Shown here piece after piece: positions 5,325 through 8,724 of a stretch of DNA of 8,724 nt. Origin of the DNA: Pseudomonadota bacterium (GTDB taxonomy: Bacteria; Pseudomonadota; Gammaproteobacteria; Burkholderiales; Burkholderiaceae_C); NCBI GenBank assembly GCA_023438115.1, contig JAEZEB010000235.1, forward strand, positions 1 through 8,724. The letters are read 5' to 3'. Within the stretch, counting starts at the first letter, position 1; each line of letters opens with the position of its first letter. A model generated the notes under the pieces. The model did no database searches. It saw only the letters and a list, made by a program, of their open reading frames with translations, and was not told the DNA's origin. The translations under genes and the position numbers were made by a program.

Positions 5325-6788
5325 ATGGACGCTTCCACCCCATCCGCCGTTTCCGCGGCCGCGGTATCGCAGGAAGCGCCGGCGCGCATGTCGCGGTTGC
5401 ACCTGACTGCGATGGTCGTCGGCAGCATGGTGGGGGCGGGGATCTTCTCGCTGCCAAGCACGTTCGCGAACGCCACCGGGCCATTGGGCGCGGTGCTCGC
5501 CTGGATGATCGCGGGGACCGGCATGTACATGCTGGCCCGCGTGTTCCAGACGCTGGCGGCCCGCAAGCCCGAACTCGATTCGGGCGTGTTCGCGTATGCC
5601 AAGGCCGGCTTCGGCGACTACCCCGGCTTCCTCTCGGCCTTCGGCTACTGGGTCGGCAGCTGCATAGGCAACGTGTCGTACTGGGTCCTCATCAAGTCCA
5701 CGCTGGGCGCCTTCTTCCCGGTGTTCGGCGAGGGCAACACGGTGGCGGCGATCGCCGTCGCGTCCGCCGGCATCTGGCTGTTCCATTTCATGATCCTGCG
5801 CGGGGTGCAGCAGGCCGCCTTCGTCAACACGATCGTCACCGTGGCCAAGATCGTGCCCATCCTCGTGTTCATCGTGCTGCTGGCCGCCGCCGTGCGCATG
5901 GACCTGTTCCAGGTCAACCTGTACGGCGCCGACCTCGGGACGGGCCTGCTCACCCAGGTGCGCGCCACCATGCTCGTCACGGTGTTCGTGTTCATCGGCA
6001 TCGAGGGGGCCAGCGTCTACTCGCGCTACGCGCGCGAGCGTTCGGACGTCGGCTTCGCCACGCTCGTGGGCTTCCTGGGCGTGACGGCGCTGATGGTGCT
6101 CGTGACGCTGCTTCCCTACGGTGCGCTGGCGCGCGCGGAAATCGGCGGGATGCGGCAGCCGTCGATGGCCCAGGTGCTGGAGGCCGCCGTGGGGCCCTGG
6201 GGCAACGTGTTCGTCAGCGTCGGCCTGCTCATCTCCGTGCTCGGCGCCTATCTCGCCTGGTCGCTGATCTGCGCCGAGGTGATGTTCGCCGCGGCGCGCT
6301 CCGGCGACATGCCGGCGATGTTCGCGCGCGAGAACGCGAACCGCGTGCCCGCCACGGCGCTGTGGGCCACCAACATCGTCGTGCAGCTGCTCGTGATCGT
6401 CACGTACTTCTCGGCCGACGCGTTCCCGCTGATGCTCAACCTCACGAGCGTCATGGCCCTCGCACCCTATGCCTTCGTCGCGGCGTACGGCCTGCTCATC
6501 GCCCGCAACCCAGGCGCGTATGCCGTGCGGCCGCAGGAGCGGCGCCGTGACCTCGCGATCGCGGCGATCGCGCTGGCCTACACCTTCTTCATGCTGCTCG
6601 CCGGGGGCCTGAAGTACTTCCTGCTGTCCGCGATCCTGTACGCCCCCGGCACGCTGCTGTACCTGCGCGCGCGGCGCGAGCGCGGGGAGCGCACCTTCCG
6701 CGCGGTGGACTGGGTCGTCTTTCTTGCCTTGCTCGCGGCCGCGGTCGCGGGCGTCCACGGGCTCGTCACCGGATGGATCGCGCTATGA
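5325..6788 (+). CDS. ArcD-type basic amino acid antiporter (APC superfamily)
   Basis: This 487-residue inner-membrane protein with about 12-13 hydrophobic segments belongs to the basic amino acid/polyamine antiporter group that includes ArcD (arginine:ornithine) and related lysine permeases. Evidence: the first helix carries the substrate-binding GSMVGAGIFSLP (33-44), followed by an acidic-to-basic loop with KPELDSGVFAYAKAGFGDYPGF (81-102, in the family's helix 3), and FIGIEGASVYSRYARERSDVG (223-243, helix 6 and the following loop). The late segment FFMLLAGGLKYFLLSAILYAPG (421-442) is also characteristic. The start at 5325 has CAGGAG nine bases upstream; a longer frame from 5256 has no such support. 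The gene overlaps the NhaC gene as ATGA. No arginine deiminase genes are nearby, so I do not call it arcD. The exact substrate pair is inferred only as cationic amino acids. Confidence 0.9.
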   Translation: MDASTPSAVSAAAVSQEAPARMSRLHLTAMVVGSMVGAGIFSLPSTFANATGPLGAVLAWMIAGTGMYMLARVFQTLAARKPELDSGVFAYAKAGFGDYPGFLSAFGYWVGSCIGNVSYWVLIKSTLGAFFPVFGEGNTVAAIAVASAGIWLFHFMILRGVQQAAFVNTIVTVAKIVPILVFIVLLAAAVRMDLFQVNLYGADLGTGLLTQVRATMLVTVFVFIGIEGASVYSRYARERSDVGFATLVGFLGVTALMVLVTLLPYGALARAEIGGMRQPSMAQVLEAAVGPWGNVFVSVGLLISVLGAYLAWSLICAEVMFAAARSGDMPAMFARENANRVPATALWATNIVVQLLVIVTYFSADAFPLMLNLTSVMALAPYAFVAAYGLLIARNPGAYAVRPQERRRDLAIAAIALAYTFFMLLAGGLKYFLLSAILYAPGTLLYLRARRERGERTFRAVDWVVFLALLAAAVAGVHGLVTGWIAL

Positions 6789-8236
6789 CATTCCAGCGGC
6801 CCACCACGCCGCAGCCGCTCGGCATGGTCGAGGCCCTCATCCCGATCCTGGTGCTGGTCGGGCTCGTCAGCCTGTCCTTCTACCTGTACGGCGATGCCGG
6901 CATCTTCGGACCCAACCAGGTGGCGCTGGCGATCGCCGCGATGGTGGCCGTCTTCATCGGATGGCGGCGCGGCCACACGCTCGAGGCCCTGCGCGAGGCC
7001 GCGGTGACCAGCGTGCGGTCCGGCATCTCCGCCATCTTCATCCTCTTCGCGGTGGGCGCATTGATCGGAACCTGGGCCATGAGCGGCACGCTGGTCGCGA
7101 TGGTCTATTACGGGATGATGATCCTCAGCCCCACGCACTTCTACGTCACGGCGGCGCTGGTCTGCGCGGCGGTGTCGTTCGCCATCGGTACCTCGTGGAC
7201 GACGGTGGGCACCGTGGGCGTGGGCCTGATGGGCATCGCCACGAGCATGGAGGTCAACCTCGCGATCACGGCCGGCGCGGTGATCTCCGGCTCCTACTTC
7301 GGCGACAAGGCCTCGCCGCTTTCCGATACCGCCAACCTCGTCGCCTCCGCCGCCGGGGCCGACCTCTACCGCCACATCCGCGAGACGCTGATCACGTCCG
7401 GCACCACGCTCACGATCGTGCTGGTCGTCTTCTGGATGCTCGGTTCGCCGCGCGAGTTCGACGGCAGCGCCAAGATGGCCGCGCTGGATTCCGCCTTCCA
7501 CGTCACGCCGTGGCTCGCCCTCCCGCTCGCCGTCGTGGTGGTGCTTGCCGTGCTCAAGGTGCCGCCGTTCACCACCATCTTCACGGGCGCGCTGGTGGGC
7601 GGCCTGGTCGCGGTGGCCTTCGGCGCCGACCGGGTGGTGGCGTTCGCGGAGATGGACGCGGAGGCGCCGAGAGCGCTCGCGCTGTTCAAGGGCGTCTGGC
7701 TCGCCTTGTCCAGCGGCTACCGGACGGAGACCGGCGTGCCGGCCGTCGACCTCCTGGTCAACCGCGGCGGCATGGACAGCATGCTGCACACCGTGTGGCT
7801 GGTCATCGCGGCCCTCGCGTTCGGCGGGGTGATCGAGGTGATCGGCGCGATCGAGCGCATCATCACGCCGATCGTGAGCGCGGCGAAGTCGGCGGGCATG
7901 CTGGTCGCCAGCGTGGTCGGGGCGGTGTTCGCGACCAACGTGGCCACGGCCGACCAGTACATGGCCGCGATCCTGCCCGCGCGCATGTTCCGCAAGGAAT
8001 TCGAGGAGCGCGGCTATGCGCCGACGGTGATGTCGCGCGCCATCGGCGATTCGGCCACGCCCACGGGCGCCCTCATCCCCTGGAACAGCTGCGGCGCCTA
8101 CATGGCCGCCACGCTGGGCGTGTCGACGGTCGCCTATGCGCCGTACGCCATCTTCAACTTCGTGGCGCCCATCCTCACGATCCTGTTCGCGTTCTGCGGC
8201 ATCCGCATGGCCCGCGCGGCGCTGCCCGCGACTTGA
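6785..8236 (+). CDS. NhaC-family Na+/H+ or amino-acid antiporter
   Basis: This 483-residue inner-membrane protein of the NhaC family has about 11-12 hydrophobic segments. Motifs in order: GTSWTTVGTVG (135-145); GDKASPLSDTANL (173-185), the acidic ion-binding region; SGYRTETG (310-317) with an RGGM soluble turn at 327-330; ATNVATADQYMAA (383-395); and IGDSATPTGALIPWNSCG (420-437). These are the canonical NhaC blocks in the right order. Characterised family members exchange Na+ for H+, or malate for lactate; others were proposed from riboswitch context to carry lysine, methionine or tyrosine. The start at 6785 overlaps the upstream TGA by four bases (ATGA) and has GGATGGA upstream, so it is translationally coupled to the ArcD-type gene. 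The pairing hints at amino acid or Na+-linked transport, but this is inference. An ATG at 6773 is a weaker alternative start. Confidence 0.9.
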   Translation: MTFQRPTTPQPLGMVEALIPILVLVGLVSLSFYLYGDAGIFGPNQVALAIAAMVAVFIGWRRGHTLEALREAAVTSVRSGISAIFILFAVGALIGTWAMSGTLVAMVYYGMMILSPTHFYVTAALVCAAVSFAIGTSWTTVGTVGVGLMGIATSMEVNLAITAGAVISGSYFGDKASPLSDTANLVASAAGADLYRHIRETLITSGTTLTIVLVVFWMLGSPREFDGSAKMAALDSAFHVTPWLALPLAVVVVLAVLKVPPFTTIFTGALVGGLVAVAFGADRVVAFAEMDAEAPRALALFKGVWLALSSGYRTETGVPAVDLLVNRGGMDSMLHTVWLVIAALAFGGVIEVIGAIERIITPIVSAAKSAGMLVASVVGAVFATNVATADQYMAAILPARMFRKEFEERGYAPTVMSRAIGDSATPTGALIPWNSCGAYMAATLGVSTVAYAPYAIFNFVAPILTILFAFCGIRMARAALPAT

Positions 8237-8364
8237 TCGCGCCGGAGAGCGGCTGTCAATCGCGCGTGCGCCGCCGCGGCAGCTCTTACCTGATGTTTCG
8301 CCCAAGGGGGACGAGGGGAATGGCGTAGGCCAAAAGGGCAATGGCCCGCGGTCCCATGCCCACC

Positions 8365-8370
8365 TAGCAT
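8365..8370 (+). promoter_or_regulatory. Possible -10 box of the MASE1 gene
   Basis: TAGCAT has the TAnnnT form and lies 46 bases before the GTG at 8417. It follows the CTAG pattern seen at the other rightward promoters. No convincing -35 is visible. The 180-base intergenic region 8237-8416 shows no other clear feature and no strong terminator after the NhaC gene. Confidence 0.3.
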
Positions 8371-8416
8371 CGCTCCCCACGCAGCTTTTGCGGTCCCCAG
8401 GGGAGGGCAGGAACCC

Positions 8417-8724
8417 GTGAGAAAGCCCGACGCCGATCGCAGCCCTCCGATCGCGGCCGCAGGGGAGTCCCTGCACAACCAGTGGCGCTTCGGTGCGGTG
8501 CCGCCGTCCGCCATCGCCGTGCCGGCCGCGGTGGCCGCCGCCTGCTATCTCGGCGCGGTCGCGGAGACGGTGGCGGCGTTCGCGCCGGGCCGCGCCCCTG
8601 TCCTGCAGCCGGCCGGCGCGATCCTCCTGGCCGCGCTCGTCCTCTCGCCCGTGCCGCGCTGGTGGCTGCTGCTGGCCGCCGCATTGCCTGCACACCTGCT
8701 GGCCGGACCGCCGCACGATCCGCC
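8417..8724 (+). CDS. MASE1-type membrane sensor, N-terminus (partial, cut by window edge)
   Basis: The frame is open from a GTG at 8417 to the right edge, giving 102 residues. The GTG is chosen because GCAGGA lies about five bases upstream and the coding style starts there. A short charged N-terminus is followed by three likely membrane segments (about 31-55, 61-78, 81-96). The block VLQPAGAILLAALVLSPVPR (62-81) followed by RWWLLLAAALPAHLLAG (81-97) resembles the conserved start of the MASE1 integral membrane sensor domain, where a Pro-x-Gly motif opens a helix and PAHLLA ends the next. MASE1 proteins usually continue into PAS, histidine kinase or diguanylate cyclase domains, but none is in this window, so the output domain is unknown. 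Confidence 0.72.
   Translation, partial: MRKPDADRSPPIAAAGESLHNQWRFGAVPPSAIAVPAAVAAACYLGAVAETVAAFAPGRAPVLQPAGAILLAALVLSPVPRWWLLLAAALPAHLLAGPPHDP

Noticed and set aside
3491..5602. A 703-codon open frame on the minus strand covering the AI-2E gene
   Set aside because: Low-complexity Arg/His/Gln-rich translation typical of the antisense frame of GC-rich coding DNA. The plus-strand gene has full family motifs.
8237..8280. Possible terminator after the NhaC gene (GCCG-GAGAG-CGGC)
   Set aside because: Only a 4-base stem with no T-run; not distinguishable from background in such GC-rich DNA.
8373..8405. CTCCCC/GGGGAG pairing that could hide the ribosome-binding site of the MASE1 gene
   Set aside because: The predicted transcription start near 8377 would leave most of the upstream arm untranscribed, and short G/C arms are expected by chance here.
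6578..8716. A 712-codon open frame on the minus strand opposite the NhaC gene
   Set aside because: Its translation is dominated by Arg, Gly, His and Asp with no recognisable domain, while the plus strand encodes a complete NhaC protein.

Overview
This is a GC-rich, gene-dense bacterial chromosome segment. Codon use, the gene set and protein styles (AI-2E-type permease, DUF1269 protein, MASE1 sensor, an FNR/ANR-like box) fit a betaproteobacterium of the order Burkholderiales. That placement is an inference from style, not from a marker gene. I see no phage, insertion sequence, tRNA, rRNA or CRISPR array. No stretch longer than 300 bases lacks a gene.

Layout. (1) 1-526, minus: 5' part of a small outer-membrane lipoprotein that runs off the left edge. 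(2) 527-741: divergent intergenic region with an FNR/ANR-like box and a -10 element placed as in a class II activated promoter, driving (3) 742-1491, plus, a classical NAD-type short-chain dehydrogenase. (4) 1458-2309, minus: a TetR-family repressor whose 3' end overlaps the dehydrogenase by 34 bases, convergently. (5) 2310-2374: compact divergent control region with a 15-base perfect dyad. (6) 2375-3019, plus: a DUF5701-like protein, apparently read from a leaderless message, followed by an ATGA overlap with (7) 3016-3435, plus: Arr, a rifamycin ADP-ribosyltransferase. (8) 3575-4645, plus: an AI-2E/PerM-family membrane protein. (9) 4642-5163, minus: a DUF1269 membrane protein whose stop codon shares the same CTAG as the permease stop. 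(10) 5325-6788, plus: an ArcD-type basic amino acid antiporter, coupled by ATGA to (11) 6785-8236, plus: an NhaC-family antiporter. (12) 8417 to the right edge, plus: N-terminus of a MASE1-type membrane sensor with a GTG start.

The two most cohesive units are the tetR / DUF5701 / arr module and the ArcD-type / NhaC transporter pair. In the first, one operator lies in the spacers of both divergent promoters, so the repressor should control itself and the arr operon together. That makes an inducible drug- or signal-responsive ADP-ribosylation system plausible, with a conserved partner of unknown function. In the second, two secondary transporters are translated as a pair, which suggests linked amino acid and cation flux. 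The remaining genes look like ordinary housekeeping or stress-envelope genes.
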